Assembly: GCA_035642535.1 (NCBI GenBank)
Contig: DASQSE010000153.1
Span: 62,001 to 126,000, forward strand
Direction of reading: 5' to 3'
Length of the DNA stretch: 64,000 bases
DNA from: Jatrophihabitans sp035642535
GTDB lineage: Bacteria; Actinomycetota; Actinomycetes; Mycobacteriales; Jatrophihabitantaceae
Shown here: in pieces, positions 16,876 through 26,035 of the stretch
Layout of the letters: each line of letters starts with the position of its first letter
Numbering within the stretch: the stretch's first letter is position 1
Position numbers and translations under genes: made by a program
The notes under the pieces: model-generated
Databases searched by the model: none
Seen by the model: the letters and a program-made list of their open reading frames with translations, nothing else
What the model was told of the DNA's origin: nothing

Positions 16876-17612
16876 CAACGACACGACCTGCCGTGGACGA
16901 GTCCACCGCGCCGGATGTCACCGATGCGGTCCGGGTCCGTGCAGTGCGCCGGACCTTCACTGCCGACCTGACACCGGTGCGTGCACTGCGCGGTGTCGAC
17001 CTCGACGTCGGGGCCGGTGAGTTCGTCGCGGTCATGGGGCCGTCGGGCTGCGGCAAGTCCACGTTGCTGAACATCATCGCCGGGCTCGACGCCGCCGACG
17101 AGGGCACGGTCGAGGTCGCCGGCGAACGCATCGACGGACGCGACGAGGCGTGGCTGGCGCGCTTCCGCCGCCGACACGTCGGCATCGTGTTCCAGTTCTT
17201 CAACCTGCTGGACGGGGTGAGCGCGCTGGACAACATCGTGCTGCCCGGCGTCTTGGGTGGCATGCGCCGCAAGGCTGCCGAGTCACGCGCCCGCGAACTG
17301 CTCGACCTGCTCGGCCTGGGCGATCGCACCGAGCAGGTGCCCGCGGTGCTTTCCGGCGGGCAGCGGCAGCGCCTTGCGATCGCCCGCGCGCTGGTCAACT
17401 CGCCAACCTTGCTGCTCGCCGACGAGCCGACCGGCGCCCTCGACAGCGACGGCGGCCTCGAGGTGCTGGAGCTGTTCCGCCGGCTGCACGACAGCGGCCA
17501 GACGGTGATCATGGTGACGCACTCCGCCGAGGTCGCGTCCGGCGCGGACCGGCGCGTGCTGCTGCGCGACGGACACGTCGTGGACGGCGCCGGGGAGACG
17601 CCCGCGCCGTGA
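16872..17612 (+). CDS. ABC transporter ATP-binding protein (MacB/LolD type)
   Basis: 246 aa. Walker A is GPSGCGKST, the Q-loop lies in GIVFQFFNLLDG, the signature motif is LSGGQRQR, Walker B is LLLADEPTGALD and the switch His is in VTHSAEV. FQFFNLL and DEPTGALD are typical of the ATPases of MacB/LolCDE/FtsE-like mechanotransmission systems. ATG at 16872 overlaps the cyclase stop and its own stop overlaps the permease GTG, so these are coupled. It should energise the two following permeases. Confidence 0.95.
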   Translation: MTTTRPAVDESTAPDVTDAVRVRAVRRTFTADLTPVRALRGVDLDVGAGEFVAVMGPSGCGKSTLLNIIAGLDAADEGTVEVAGERIDGRDEAWLARFRRRHVGIVFQFFNLLDGVSALDNIVLPGVLGGMRRKAAESRARELLDLLGLGDRTEQVPAVLSGGQRQRLAIARALVNSPTLLLADEPTGALDSDGGLEVLELFRRLHDSGQTVIMVTHSAEVASGADRRVLLRDGHVVDGAGETPAP

Positions 17613-20020
17613 GATCGGTAATCGCAGCGTGGATGCGCATCGAGCTGCGGCTGAGGTGGCCGTCGCTCGTTGCGCTCGCGCTGCTGATTACCTTGGCGAC
17701 CGGGACCGTGCTGGCCGCCTTCGCCGGCGCCCGCCGCGGCGACTCGGCACTTCGCAGGCTCGCGGATCGGACGCTACCCGCGACGGCCTACGTGCAGATG
17801 TACCAACCGGGCTTCGACTGGAAGCCGATTCGGCACTACCCGGACGTGACCGCGCTCGCGACCTACGTTCAGGTGGACGCCAAGCTCGCCGGCATCCCGG
17901 TGAGCAACCTTGCCGTCGCGCTGCTGGCCGGCGACGACCAATGGACGCGCACGATCGAGCGTCCGGTGGTGCTCGACGGCAGGCTCGCGCGCCCCGACCA
18001 ACCCGACGAGGCGGTCGTCACCCAGGGCTTCGTGTCGAGATACGGGCACGGCGTCGGTGACACGGTGACGGCCGAACTCCCGTCCATCGAGCAGCAGGGG
18101 CTGATCAGCATCGACGCGCCGGCGCCGGCCGGCCCGCACGTTCCGCTGCACATCGTCGGCATCGTCCGCTCGCCATGGTTCGCCGACGGCGGCGGGTTGC
18201 GCGGTCGGCTCCTTCCGTCGGCGGCGTTCCTCGCCAAGTACCGCGCGAACCTCTTCAACGAGAAGTTGAGTTGGTTCGACGCGCTGGTCCGGCTGCGCGG
18301 CGGCGAGGCGGCGATTCCCGCGTTCACCAGGCATCTCATCCGCAGGACGAAAAACCCCGATTTGATCGTCGGGGATCTCGTCGACGACCGGCGCCACCGG
18401 CAACGCACCGCATCCTTCGAAGCACGCTGGCTCGTCGCATTCGGTGCGGTGGCGCTGGTGGCCGGGCTGGTGCTCGTCGGACAAGCCGTGGCGCGGCACG
18501 TCGCGACCAACGCGGCGAACCTCGATGTCCTCCGCGCGCTCGGCATGACCCCGGCCGAGGAGGTCGTCGCGGCAAGCGTCGGTCCGGTGCTCGCCGCGGC
18601 AGCGGGCAGCAGCCTGGCGGCGGCCGGTGCGTGGTACGCCTCGGGGTGGTTCCCGATCGGCATCGCGGCGGACAGCGAGCCGAACCCGGGGCGCCAGGTC
18701 GACGCGCTGGTGTTCGGTCTCGGGTGGCTCGGCGCGGTGTCCCTCGTCGGACTCGGCGCGACCGTCGCGGCGTGGCGGGCACTGCGGACGCGCCGGGCCG
18801 CCGTTGCGAGCCGGACGTCGGTCGTGGCGTCGCTGGCCGCGCGCGCCCAGCTGCCGGTACCGATTGTGATCGGTTCGCGCTTCGCGTTCGAGACCGGCGG
18901 CGGCCGCGCGACCGTGCCCGTCCGCCAGGCGCTGCTCGCTGCTGTCGCGGGCGTGATCGGCGTGGTCGCGGCGGCAACGTTCTCGGCGGGCGTGACCGAG
19001 GCGGTGGCGAACCCGGTCCGGTTCGGGCAGACGCATCAGCTCGAGGTGTGGCTCGGGTTCCAAGGCGAAGACATCGCACCGCACGACACGCTCGAAGTCG
19101 TGGCCCGCGACCGCGACGTCACGGGCGTCAACGACTGGCACTACGGATCGGGCGCGTTGGCCGACGGATCCACGTTGCCGATGTCCACCTATCAGGCGGT
19201 ACGCGAGCCGATGCCGGTCGTCCTGCTGTCCGGACGCATGCCGGCCACTGCACAGGAGATCGCGCTCGCGCCGAACTCCGCGGACGCCGCCGGCGCCCAC
19301 GTCGGCTCGACCGTTGCGGTCACCGGCACCAAGCAGACGAGGCACCTGCGCGTTACCGGAATAGCGTTCGTGACCGCGGCCTCCCACTGCACGGCGTGCA
19401 CCGACCACGCGACCGGCGCATGGGTGACGTCAGGAGCTTTCGATTCGCTGTTCCGCCGCTACCAGTTCCGCCTCGGCGAGATCACGCTGCGTCCGGGGGC
19501 GGACGTCGGAAAGGTCGCCGCCCGGTTGCACCGCGCCATCGCCGCGCACTTCGGGCCGGCCGCGGATGTGCCGCTCGCCGCGCCGTTCCGACCGGCCGCG
19601 ACCGAGGAGGTGCAGCAGCTTCGTGCATTGCCCATCGCGCTCGGCGCCTTCCTCGTCGCGCTGGCGATCGGCGCACTCGCGCACGCACTGCTCACCGTCG
19701 TCCGGCGTCGTCGACGGGAATTAGGTGTCTGGCGCGCACTCGGGATGACCGGCCGTCAGGTGCGCGCGGTGGTCGTCACTCAGGCATCGGTGATCGCCCT
19801 CGTCGGCCTCGCGTTCGGGATCCCGCTGGGGATCGCACTCGGCCGCGCGGCGTGGCGGGCGGTGGCCGACTACACGCCGCTGCAGTTCGCGGCTCCCGCT
19901 GCCGCGTTGGCGTCGCTGGTCGTGGTCCCGCTCGCGCTTCTCCTCGCGAACCTGCTGGCGGCGTGGCCCGGCCACCAGGCCGCCCGGCCGCGCGTCGCTG
20001 AAGTGCTCAGAGCGGAGTGA
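17609..20020 (+). CDS. ABC transporter permease, FtsX/MacB-like (copy 1)
   Basis: 803 aa starting at GTG 17609 inside the ATPase stop. TM1 at about 15-37 is followed by a 230-residue extracytoplasmic domain, an FtsX-like membrane block at 270-395, further hydrophobic segments near 440-465, a second extracytoplasmic domain and a C-terminal FtsX block (LRALGMT / WRALGMTGRQVRAVVVTQ) at about 675-790. This duplicated FtsX arrangement is the DUF of large actinobacterial permeases. It likely extrudes or mechanically releases a substrate at the outer face of the membrane; substrate unknown. It is paralogous to the next gene. Confidence 0.9.
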   Translation: MRSVIAAWMRIELRLRWPSLVALALLITLATGTVLAAFAGARRGDSALRRLADRTLPATAYVQMYQPGFDWKPIRHYPDVTALATYVQVDAKLAGIPVSNLAVALLAGDDQWTRTIERPVVLDGRLARPDQPDEAVVTQGFVSRYGHGVGDTVTAELPSIEQQGLISIDAPAPAGPHVPLHIVGIVRSPWFADGGGLRGRLLPSAAFLAKYRANLFNEKLSWFDALVRLRGGEAAIPAFTRHLIRRTKNPDLIVGDLVDDRRHRQRTASFEARWLVAFGAVALVAGLVLVGQAVARHVATNAANLDVLRALGMTPAEEVVAASVGPVLAAAAGSSLAAAGAWYASGWFPIGIAADSEPNPGRQVDALVFGLGWLGAVSLVGLGATVAAWRALRTRRAAVASRTSVVASLAARAQLPVPIVIGSRFAFETGGGRATVPVRQALLAAVAGVIGVVAAATFSAGVTEAVANPVRFGQTHQLEVWLGFQGEDIAPHDTLEVVARDRDVTGVNDWHYGSGALADGSTLPMSTYQAVREPMPVVLLSGRMPATAQEIALAPNSADAAGAHVGSTVAVTGTKQTRHLRVTGIAFVTAASHCTACTDHATGAWVTSGAFDSLFRRYQFRLGEITLRPGADVGKVAARLHRAIAAHFGPAADVPLAAPFRPAATEEVQQLRALPIALGAFLVALAIGALAHALLTVVRRRRRELGVWRALGMTGRQVRAVVVTQASVIALVGLAFGIPLGIALGRAAWRAVADYTPLQFAAPAAALASLVVVPLALLLANLLAAWPGHQAARPRVAEVLRAE

Positions 20021-20024
20021 GCTG

Positions 20025-22451
20025 ATGACGATCATCCTGTCCTGGCTGCGGCTCGAGCTGCGTCGCCGCTGGCGCTCGCTCGCGGTGCTCGCACTTCTGA
20101 TCGCGATCTCGGGCGCCACGGTCATGGCGGCAATCGCCGGCGCGCGCCGCGGTGCCAGCGCGCAAGAGCGGCTGGACCGCGTGACGCTGCCAGCGACCGC
20201 GATGATCCTCGCGAACACCCCCGGCTTCGACTGGGCGCCGATCCGCAGGCTGCCCGAGGTCGAGGTGCTCTCGAACTTCGTCGTCGACTACAACATCTCG
20301 ACGATTGGCAAGGTCCCGCCGGAAAGCATCGGCTTCCCGATCACCGACCAGCAGTTCCTGCACACCATCGAAAAGGCACATCTGTTCGCCGGCGAGGCAC
20401 CCGACACCACGAGCGTCGACGAGGTCGCCGTCACCCGGAAGTTCGTCGAGACCTACCACAAGGGCATCGGCGACACCGTGACGATCATCCTCGCCAAGCC
20501 GAAGGAGATCCTGGCGCAGCACGGCTTCGGCCCGGGTGGCCGCTACACCGGTCCGCGGGTCGTCCTGCACATCGTCGGCGTGGGCGAGGGGTCCGCCAGA
20601 TGGGGCATCGACGAGCCGGGCAGCCCCGGTGGACTCCTGGTGCCGGCCGGCTTGTACGCGAAGTACAAGCAGAACATCGTCGGACCGCCGCTCAAGTCGG
20701 TCAACTACATCAACGCGCTCGTCCGGCTGCGCGGCGGCGAAGCTGCCCTTCCGCAGCTGAGCAGGGACATCACCCGGATCACCGGACGGTCGGACATCGA
20801 GATCTCGAATCTCGTCGCCGGCGAGCGCGACGCCCAGCATCACATCGCGTTCGAGTCCCGGTGCCTTGTTGCGTTCGGCGTAGCTGCCTTGATCGCAGCG
20901 CTGTTCCTCGTCGGCCAGGCGATCGCTCGCTACGCCGCTGCGAACACCGAGGAACTCCGCACGCTGCGCGCGCTCGGCATGACCCCCCGGTCGGCGATCG
21001 CGACGGCGACGGCCGGGCCGGCCATCGCGGGCGTGCTGGGTGCTGCCCTCGCCGTCGCGGGAGCTGTCGTCGCTTCGAGATGGTTGCCGTACGGCACGGC
21101 CGGGTTGATCGAGCCCTCGCCCGGGACGTCCTGGGACTGGGTCGTGTTCGGGCCCGGACTGGCCTTCGTCGTCATGATGGTGGCCGGCGGAGCGGCGGCG
21201 GCCGCATGGTTCACGCTGCGGGCTGCGCGCCGGGAGGGTGCCACACGCCGCTCGAGCGTGGCCGTTGCGGTCGGGCGCAGCGCAATGCCAGTCCCGGTAG
21301 CGCTCGGCACCCGCTTCGCGCTGGAGGCGGGGCGCGGTCGCACGTCGGTCCCCGTCCGGCCGGCTCTCGTGGGCGCGGTGATGGGCGTGCTGGGCGTCGT
21401 CGGCGCCTTCACCTTCTCGGAGGGCGTGAGCGACGCTGCGAGCCATCCGGAGCGGTTCGGTCAGACCTACCAGATCGGCACCTTCGCGGGCCTCAACGGC
21501 AAGGACTTCGGGCCGGTCGACGTGGCACTGACGACGCTCCGGAAGGACCCGCTGGTGGCCGGGGTGGACGACGCGCGCACCGCCGTCGCCACGGCGTCCG
21601 GTAGCGACGACACCGTGTCACTGTGGGCCTATTCGACGGACCCGAAGCCGATCCCGATGGTGGTGCTGTCGGGCAGGGCGCCGGAGAGCGCCGACGAAGT
21701 CGTCCTCGGACCGAAGACGCTGACCGCACTGCATGCCGCGGTGGGCGAGCACATCACGCTCACCGGAAGCCGCAAGGCGCCCGTCACCTTCCACATCGTC
21801 GGGTCCGGACTGATCCCGGTCGGGCCGCACAACGGGTACGCCGACGGCGGCTGGGTGACCGAGCACGGGTACGACACGCTGTTCAGCGGCTTCAAGTTCC
21901 ACCTCGTGCTGGTCACCTTGGCGCCGGGCGTGCAGACGGGCGATGCCATTCGCGTGATCGATGCGCGGCTCGGCAACGCCGACAAGCGGCTGAAGCAGAT
22001 GGGATTGCGCCGCCCGGACCCGATCAGCGAGGTGGCCGTCCTGCAGGAGGTCCGGAAACTACCCGTCTACCTCGCGATCTTCCTGGCCCTCCTGGCGGTG
22101 GGCGCGGTCGGTCACGCGCTGGCCACGGCAGTCCGGCGCCGCTCGCACGATCTCGCGGTGCTGCGCGCGGTGGGCATGACGCAATGGCAGTGCCGGTGGG
22201 TCGTCGTGACGCAGGCCAGCGTCCTCGCGATCGTCGGGTTGTTGTTCGGCATCCCGCTCGGGCTGGCCATCGGCCGAAGCCTCTGGCGGGTCGTGGCCGA
22301 TTACACGCCCATCGACTACGTGTCGCCGACGGCGCTCTGGGCGCTCGCCCTCATCGGGCCGGCGGCGCTCGTCCTCTCCAACCTGCTCGCCGCATGGCCC
22401 GGACAGCGTGCCGCGCGGTTGCGCGTCGCGCACATCCTGAGGGCGGAGTAG
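20025..22451 (+). CDS. ABC transporter permease, FtsX/MacB-like (copy 2)
   Basis: 808 aa, colinear with the preceding permease: SWLRLELRRRWRSLAVLALL at the start, the shared block AGARRGASAQERLDRVTLPAT, LRALGMTPRSAI in the first FtsX region, LRAVGMTQWQCRWVVVTQ in the second, and near-identical ends (AAWPGQRAARLRVAHILRAE here, AAWPGHQAARPRVAEVLRAE in copy 1). The two therefore arose by tandem duplication and probably form a heterodimer with the single ATPase encoded upstream. ATG at 20025, four bases after the first permease stop; three bases separate it from the kinase gene. Confidence 0.9.
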   Translation: MTIILSWLRLELRRRWRSLAVLALLIAISGATVMAAIAGARRGASAQERLDRVTLPATAMILANTPGFDWAPIRRLPEVEVLSNFVVDYNISTIGKVPPESIGFPITDQQFLHTIEKAHLFAGEAPDTTSVDEVAVTRKFVETYHKGIGDTVTIILAKPKEILAQHGFGPGGRYTGPRVVLHIVGVGEGSARWGIDEPGSPGGLLVPAGLYAKYKQNIVGPPLKSVNYINALVRLRGGEAALPQLSRDITRITGRSDIEISNLVAGERDAQHHIAFESRCLVAFGVAALIAALFLVGQAIARYAAANTEELRTLRALGMTPRSAIATATAGPAIAGVLGAALAVAGAVVASRWLPYGTAGLIEPSPGTSWDWVVFGPGLAFVVMMVAGGAAAAAWFTLRAARREGATRRSSVAVAVGRSAMPVPVALGTRFALEAGRGRTSVPVRPALVGAVMGVLGVVGAFTFSEGVSDAASHPERFGQTYQIGTFAGLNGKDFGPVDVALTTLRKDPLVAGVDDARTAVATASGSDDTVSLWAYSTDPKPIPMVVLSGRAPESADEVVLGPKTLTALHAAVGEHITLTGSRKAPVTFHIVGSGLIPVGPHNGYADGGWVTEHGYDTLFSGFKFHLVLVTLAPGVQTGDAIRVIDARLGNADKRLKQMGLRRPDPISEVAVLQEVRKLPVYLAIFLALLAVGAVGHALATAVRRRSHDLAVLRAVGMTQWQCRWVVVTQASVLAIVGLLFGIPLGLAIGRSLWRVVADYTPIDYVSPTALWALALIGPAALVLSNLLAAWPGQRAARLRVAHILRAE

Positions 22452-22454
22452 GCC

Positions 22455-24395
22455 GTGGATTCGCTACAGGTCGTCTCGCTCGTCCTGGCCGGCGCGTGGG
22501 CGCTGGCCGCCGTGGTCACCGCGGCGTCGAACGACGACCACCGACGCCCCGCCGCGCTGGCCTGCGCCGCGCCCGCCGCCGCGCAGGCGGCCGCGCTGTG
22601 GGATCCGTTGGCGCCGTTCGTCCTCGCCACCTGGTTCGGGTACGCGCTCGCCCTGCCGGACGGCCGGCTCCGGACAACCGCCCGCAGGCTGCTCGCGGGC
22701 GGCGGCGTCCTCATCGCGGCGGCGAGCAGCGTCTCGTTCGCGGCGGCCGGCCACAACCCGAGCCGTCCGCTGTTCTTCGCCCTGGCAGCGGCGGTCGCGG
22801 TGCTCGGGGTCGGCGCCGTCGCACTGCGCTACCGATCCGCGAAGCACGGCCGGGCGCGGATGCAATGGATCGCGGCGGCGGGCGTCCTGGTGATCGGCTA
22901 CGCGCTCGTGTGCGTCGTGCTGCACTGGATGACGGACAATCCGCATCCGCTCGGCGTGTGGCTGGCCGGTTCGCTCGTCGCGGTGCCGCTCGCCCACGTG
23001 TTGTCGGTCGTCGTGCGCGCAGATCGCGCCGCGGAGTGGATGCTGCGCGAGAGCGTCGGCGCAGCCGGTGGCGCGGTCGCGGTGGCCGCCGCTTATCTCG
23101 TGATCGTCATGGGGATCGAGGGGCCGCCGAAGGGGCACGAGCGGGACGTGCTGCTGGCCAGCCTCGCCGCCGCGGTTGTGGGTGCGCTATTGGCACAGCC
23201 GGTGCGGACCCGGTTGATCGGAGTCGTCAACGGCTGGATCGGCGCGGCCGATCCGTCGACCGAAGAGGTGGCGACGACATTCGGCGCGCGGATGAGTCGC
23301 GCGGTGCCGATGGACGAACTGCTACTGCAGTTGGCCGAGTCGCTGCACACCACGGTCGGGCGCGGCGGCGCCGAGATATGGACCGCACTGGGCGCCGGCC
23401 TCACCCGCGCGGTGAGCGTGCCGAGCCGCCCGGCCGCGCGGATGGAGCTGGCCGAAGGAGAGGCCTCGGTTGTCGCGCACGCGCGCATCGGCGGACCGCA
23501 CTGGACATCGGTGTGGCTGCCTCAGCTCTACGCCGAGGCCGGCGAGGGCGCGGACTTCCGCGTCGTCCCGATCGCGCACCTCGGCGAGCTGCACGGGCTC
23601 GTGATCGTGCGCCGTCCCTCGGACGGCCCCGGATACACCGACGACGACGAGCGCGCGCTCGTCGACCTGGCGCGCCAGCTCGGGCTGGCGCTGCACAACG
23701 TGCGCCTCGACTCGGCCCTGCAGGCGTCCCTCGCCGAGTTGGCGCAGCGCAACGAGGAGCTGCAGGCCTCGCGACTGCGGATCGTCGCGGCCGCCGACTC
23801 GTCGCGGCGGGAGATCGAGCGGAACCTGCACGACGGCGCCCAGCAGCACCTCGTTGCGCTCGCGGTGAAGCTCGGCCTGGCCCGTCAGATCGCGGATGAC
23901 GGCGACACCGACGGGGTGCTCGCGATGCTGGAGGCCTTGCGCGGCGACGTGCAGACGACGATCGGCGAGCTGCGCGAGCTGGCGCACGGCATCTACCCGC
24001 CGCTGCTGCGCGACCGCGGGCTCGCGGAGGCACTGCGTGCGGCAGCGAGTCGCTGCACGCTGCCGAGCACGGTCGATGTCGAGCTGCCGGATCGCTATCC
24101 GGAGCAGGTGGAGGCCGCCGCCTACTTCTGCTGCCTGGAGGCGATGCAGAACGCCGGCAAGTACGCAGGCGACGGCGCGACGCTGACCGTCCACGTGAGC
24201 GGCGACGACACTGCGCTGTGCTTCCAACTCGCCGACGACGGCGTCGGGTTCGACACGGCGGCGACCGCGTTCGGGCACGGCTTCGTCAACATGCAGGACC
24301 GGTTGGGTGCGATCGGTGGCGAATTGCAGGTCGAATCCGCACCCGGCAAGGGCACAACTGTGCGCGCGCGCATCCCGTCTGCACCCCGCAGCTAA
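22455..24395 (+). CDS. NarL-family sensor histidine kinase (HisKA_3)
   Basis: 646 aa from GTG 22455. The first 250 residues contain several hydrophobic segments, residues about 280-420 form a GAF-like region, and a short coiled coil leads into HisKA_3 with the phospho-acceptor His459 in NLHDGAQQHLVAL. The ATPase has EAMQNAGKYAG (N box) and DDGVGFD (G box). Kinases with this core phosphorylate NarL-type receivers; candidates nearby are the receiver-cyclase fusion in the same operon, and the two response regulators at 24836 and 25272. It lies 3 bases after the second permease, so it is part of the cyclase-ABC operon. Confidence 0.92.
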   Translation: MDSLQVVSLVLAGAWALAAVVTAASNDDHRRPAALACAAPAAAQAAALWDPLAPFVLATWFGYALALPDGRLRTTARRLLAGGGVLIAAASSVSFAAAGHNPSRPLFFALAAAVAVLGVGAVALRYRSAKHGRARMQWIAAAGVLVIGYALVCVVLHWMTDNPHPLGVWLAGSLVAVPLAHVLSVVVRADRAAEWMLRESVGAAGGAVAVAAAYLVIVMGIEGPPKGHERDVLLASLAAAVVGALLAQPVRTRLIGVVNGWIGAADPSTEEVATTFGARMSRAVPMDELLLQLAESLHTTVGRGGAEIWTALGAGLTRAVSVPSRPAARMELAEGEASVVAHARIGGPHWTSVWLPQLYAEAGEGADFRVVPIAHLGELHGLVIVRRPSDGPGYTDDDERALVDLARQLGLALHNVRLDSALQASLAELAQRNEELQASRLRIVAAADSSRREIERNLHDGAQQHLVALAVKLGLARQIADDGDTDGVLAMLEALRGDVQTTIGELRELAHGIYPPLLRDRGLAEALRAAASRCTLPSTVDVELPDRYPEQVEAAAYFCCLEAMQNAGKYAGDGATLTVHVSGDDTALCFQLADDGVGFDTAATAFGHGFVNMQDRLGAIGGELQVESAPGKGTTVRARIPSAPRS

Positions 24396-24418
24396 GGCTC
24401 CGCGGTGCAAGATGAGGT

Positions 24419-24745
24419 ATGGCTTGGTTTCTCGTCGTCGTCGCCGGCTTGTTCGAGACGGCCTTCGCGATCTTCCTGAAGCAGAGCCACGGCATCACGA
24501 AGCTGTGGCCGACAGTCGGCTTCTGCATCTCGGCGCTGGTGAGCTTCGGCCTGCTCACGATCGCGCTGCGCTCGCTTGACGTAGGCCCCGCGTACGCCGT
24601 GTGGACCGGGCTCGGCGCGGCCGGTACGGCGATCATGGGCATGGCGGTGCTGGGCGACGAGGTCTCGGTAGCGAAGATCGTGTCCATTGGCCTGATCATC
24701 GGCGGCGTCATCGGCCTCAGCCTGGCCGGCGTCATGCCGGACTAG
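24419..24745 (+). CDS. small multidrug resistance (SMR) family transporter
   Basis: 108 aa with four membrane helices and the essential Glu in helix 1 (VVAGLFETAFAIFLKQS). Helix 3/4 signature AYAVWTGLGAAGTAIMGM is typical. The AWF..AGLFE start resembles the SugE/Gdx branch (guanidinium exporters) more than EmrE, but that is a similarity judgement only. No guanidine riboswitch precedes it; only 23 bases separate it from the kinase stop, so it is probably the last gene of that transcript. As a single gene it would act as an antiparallel homodimer. Confidence 0.88.
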   Translation: MAWFLVVVAGLFETAFAIFLKQSHGITKLWPTVGFCISALVSFGLLTIALRSLDVGPAYAVWTGLGAAGTAIMGMAVLGDEVSVAKIVSIGLIIGGVIGLSLAGVMPD

Positions 24746-24792
24746 CACCACGCGGGCCACCACCCCTGGACCGCATCCTCCCCAAACGGGCA

Positions 24793-24819
24793 GAAATCCG
24801 GCCGGGAATCGGCGATTTC
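24793..24819. terminator. stem-loop between convergent genes
   Basis: GAAATC...GATTTC arms (24793-24798, 24814-24819) enclose an inner GCCG-GGAAT-CGGC hairpin, giving about ten base pairs with a 2-base bulge. It lies in the 90-base gap between the SMR gene and the convergent receiver gene, where a bidirectional terminator is expected. There is no clear U-tract, common for actinobacterial terminators. Confidence 0.5.
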
Positions 24820-24835
24820 GGGAAGGAAGGCGCAG

Positions 24836-25228
24836 TCAGGCCTGGGTGACGACCTCGCGCAGCCGGCGCGGGGTGAGGTCCTCCTTGTGGAGGTACGCGA
24901 CCGCGCCGCAGTTGAGCGCGTCCGCGGGCAGGTCGTCGACGGCGTAGGTCGACAGCAGCACGACCCGCACGTCCGGGCTGTCCGCCATGATCCGTCGCGT
25001 CGCCTCGATGCCGCTGATGCCGGGCAGGTTGATGTCCATCAGCACCAGGCTCGGCGCGTACCGGGCGACGCCGGCGACGGCCTCCTCTCCGGTCTCCGCC
25101 TCGGCCACGACGCGCCAGTGGGGCAACAGGGACACGAGCGTGCGGGCGACCTCGCGAAACGGGGGCTGATCGTCGACGATCAGCACCTCGACCGTGGCGG
25201 TGTCCGCAGCCGACTCGTGCGTACCCAT
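24836..25228 (-). CDS. stand-alone receiver domain (response regulator)
   Basis: 130 aa from ATG 25228, which has a GTGGA stretch about 8 bases upstream and is preferred over the GTG at 25249. The receiver is complete: VEVLIVDDQPPFRE acidic pair, phospho-acceptor Asp in LVLMDINLPGISG, Ser in VVLLSTYA and Lys in YLHKEDL. No output domain follows, so it acts by protein contact or as a phosphate sink. It is 43 bases downstream of a LuxR-type regulator on the same strand and converges on the kinase-SMR transcript, suggesting it belongs to the same signalling network. Confidence 0.9.
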   Translation of the reverse strand: MGTHESAADTATVEVLIVDDQPPFREVARTLVSLLPHWRVVAEAETGEEAVAGVARYAPSLVLMDINLPGISGIEATRRIMADSPDVRVVLLSTYAVDDLPADALNCGAVAYLHKEDLTPRRLREVVTQA

Positions 25229-25271
25229 CACAATTCCACTGTTCGTCACGCGATCTTGAGTGGCAAGGGTG

Positions 25272-25952
25272 CTAGCTTCCCTTGGCGGCGCCGCGCTCGG
25301 AGAGCAGCAGCAGCACGGCCGTCACCCGCCGGTTCACGTCGGGTGTCGCGGCGAGACCGAGCTTGGCGAACATCGCGTTGATGTGCTTCTCGACAGCCCG
25401 CTCGGTGAGGAACAGCGCCGCTGCCGCCCCCGCGTTGCTCCTGCCCTGCGCGACCTGATCGAGCACGTCCATCTCGCGCGGCGTGAGGGCGGCGAGCGGG
25501 GAGGCGGGCCGGCGCGTGGAGGCCGCAACCAGGAGATCGACGATCGTGGGGTCGATCGCCGAACCGCCCTGCGCAACGGTCCGGATTGCCTCCGCCAACT
25601 GGTCCGGCTGGCTCACCCGCTCCTTGAGCAGGTAGGCGCGCCGCGCGCTGCCACCCGCGAGGAGCGCGTTGGCGTATGCGGGCTCGGCGTACTGGGACAG
25701 CACGACGACGCCGATCTCCGGATGGGAGTCGCGCAGTTCGACCGCGAACTGGATGCCCTCGTCCGCGAACCCGGGCGGCATCCGGACGTCAGTGACGACG
25801 ACGTCGGGCGACTCATCGTCGACGAGCCGGCGCAGCGCGGGCAGGTCAGCACAGTCGCCCACGACCTCGAGATCGTCGTTGCGGTCGATGACCCCGCGTA
25901 CGCCCTCGCGCATCAGCAGCGAGTCCTCCGCGACGACCACCCTCAGCGCCAT
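25272..25952 (-). CDS. NarL/LuxR-family response regulator
   Basis: 226 aa from ATG 25952. Receiver with VVVAEDSLLMREG, Asp in VVTDVRMPPGFADEGIQ, VVVLSQYAEP and Lys in YLLKERVSQ; C-terminal LuxR helix-turn-helix LTPREMDVLDQVAQGRSNAG with VEKHINAMFAKLGL. The receiver is close to that of the cyclase fusion at 15541 (RMPP-F-DEGI, VVVLSQY, AYLLK blocks are shared), so the two are paralogs and probably respond to related kinases. The DNA-binding residues are intact here, unlike in the fusion. Confidence 0.93.
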   Translation of the reverse strand: MALRVVVAEDSLLMREGVRGVIDRNDDLEVVGDCADLPALRRLVDDESPDVVVTDVRMPPGFADEGIQFAVELRDSHPEIGVVVLSQYAEPAYANALLAGGSARRAYLLKERVSQPDQLAEAIRTVAQGGSAIDPTIVDLLVAASTRRPASPLAALTPREMDVLDQVAQGRSNAGAAAALFLTERAVEKHINAMFAKLGLAATPDVNRRVTAVLLLLSERGAAKGS

Positions 25953-26035
25953 GCCCGTAGTACAGCAGTCCGCTCGTTGAGTGGCCAGTTCGGACCCGAG
26001 TGAGCCGTCCTGGCAGCCCACTCCACGTGTTTGGT

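Noticed and set aside
21623..23899. 758-codon plus-strand frame overlapping the permease and kinase genes
   Set aside because: Arg/Gly-rich sequence without domains; an out-of-frame shadow of two well-supported genes.
24396..24418. Guanidine riboswitch upstream of the SMR transporter
   Set aside because: Only 23 bases separate the gene from the kinase stop, too short for any known guanidine riboswitch.
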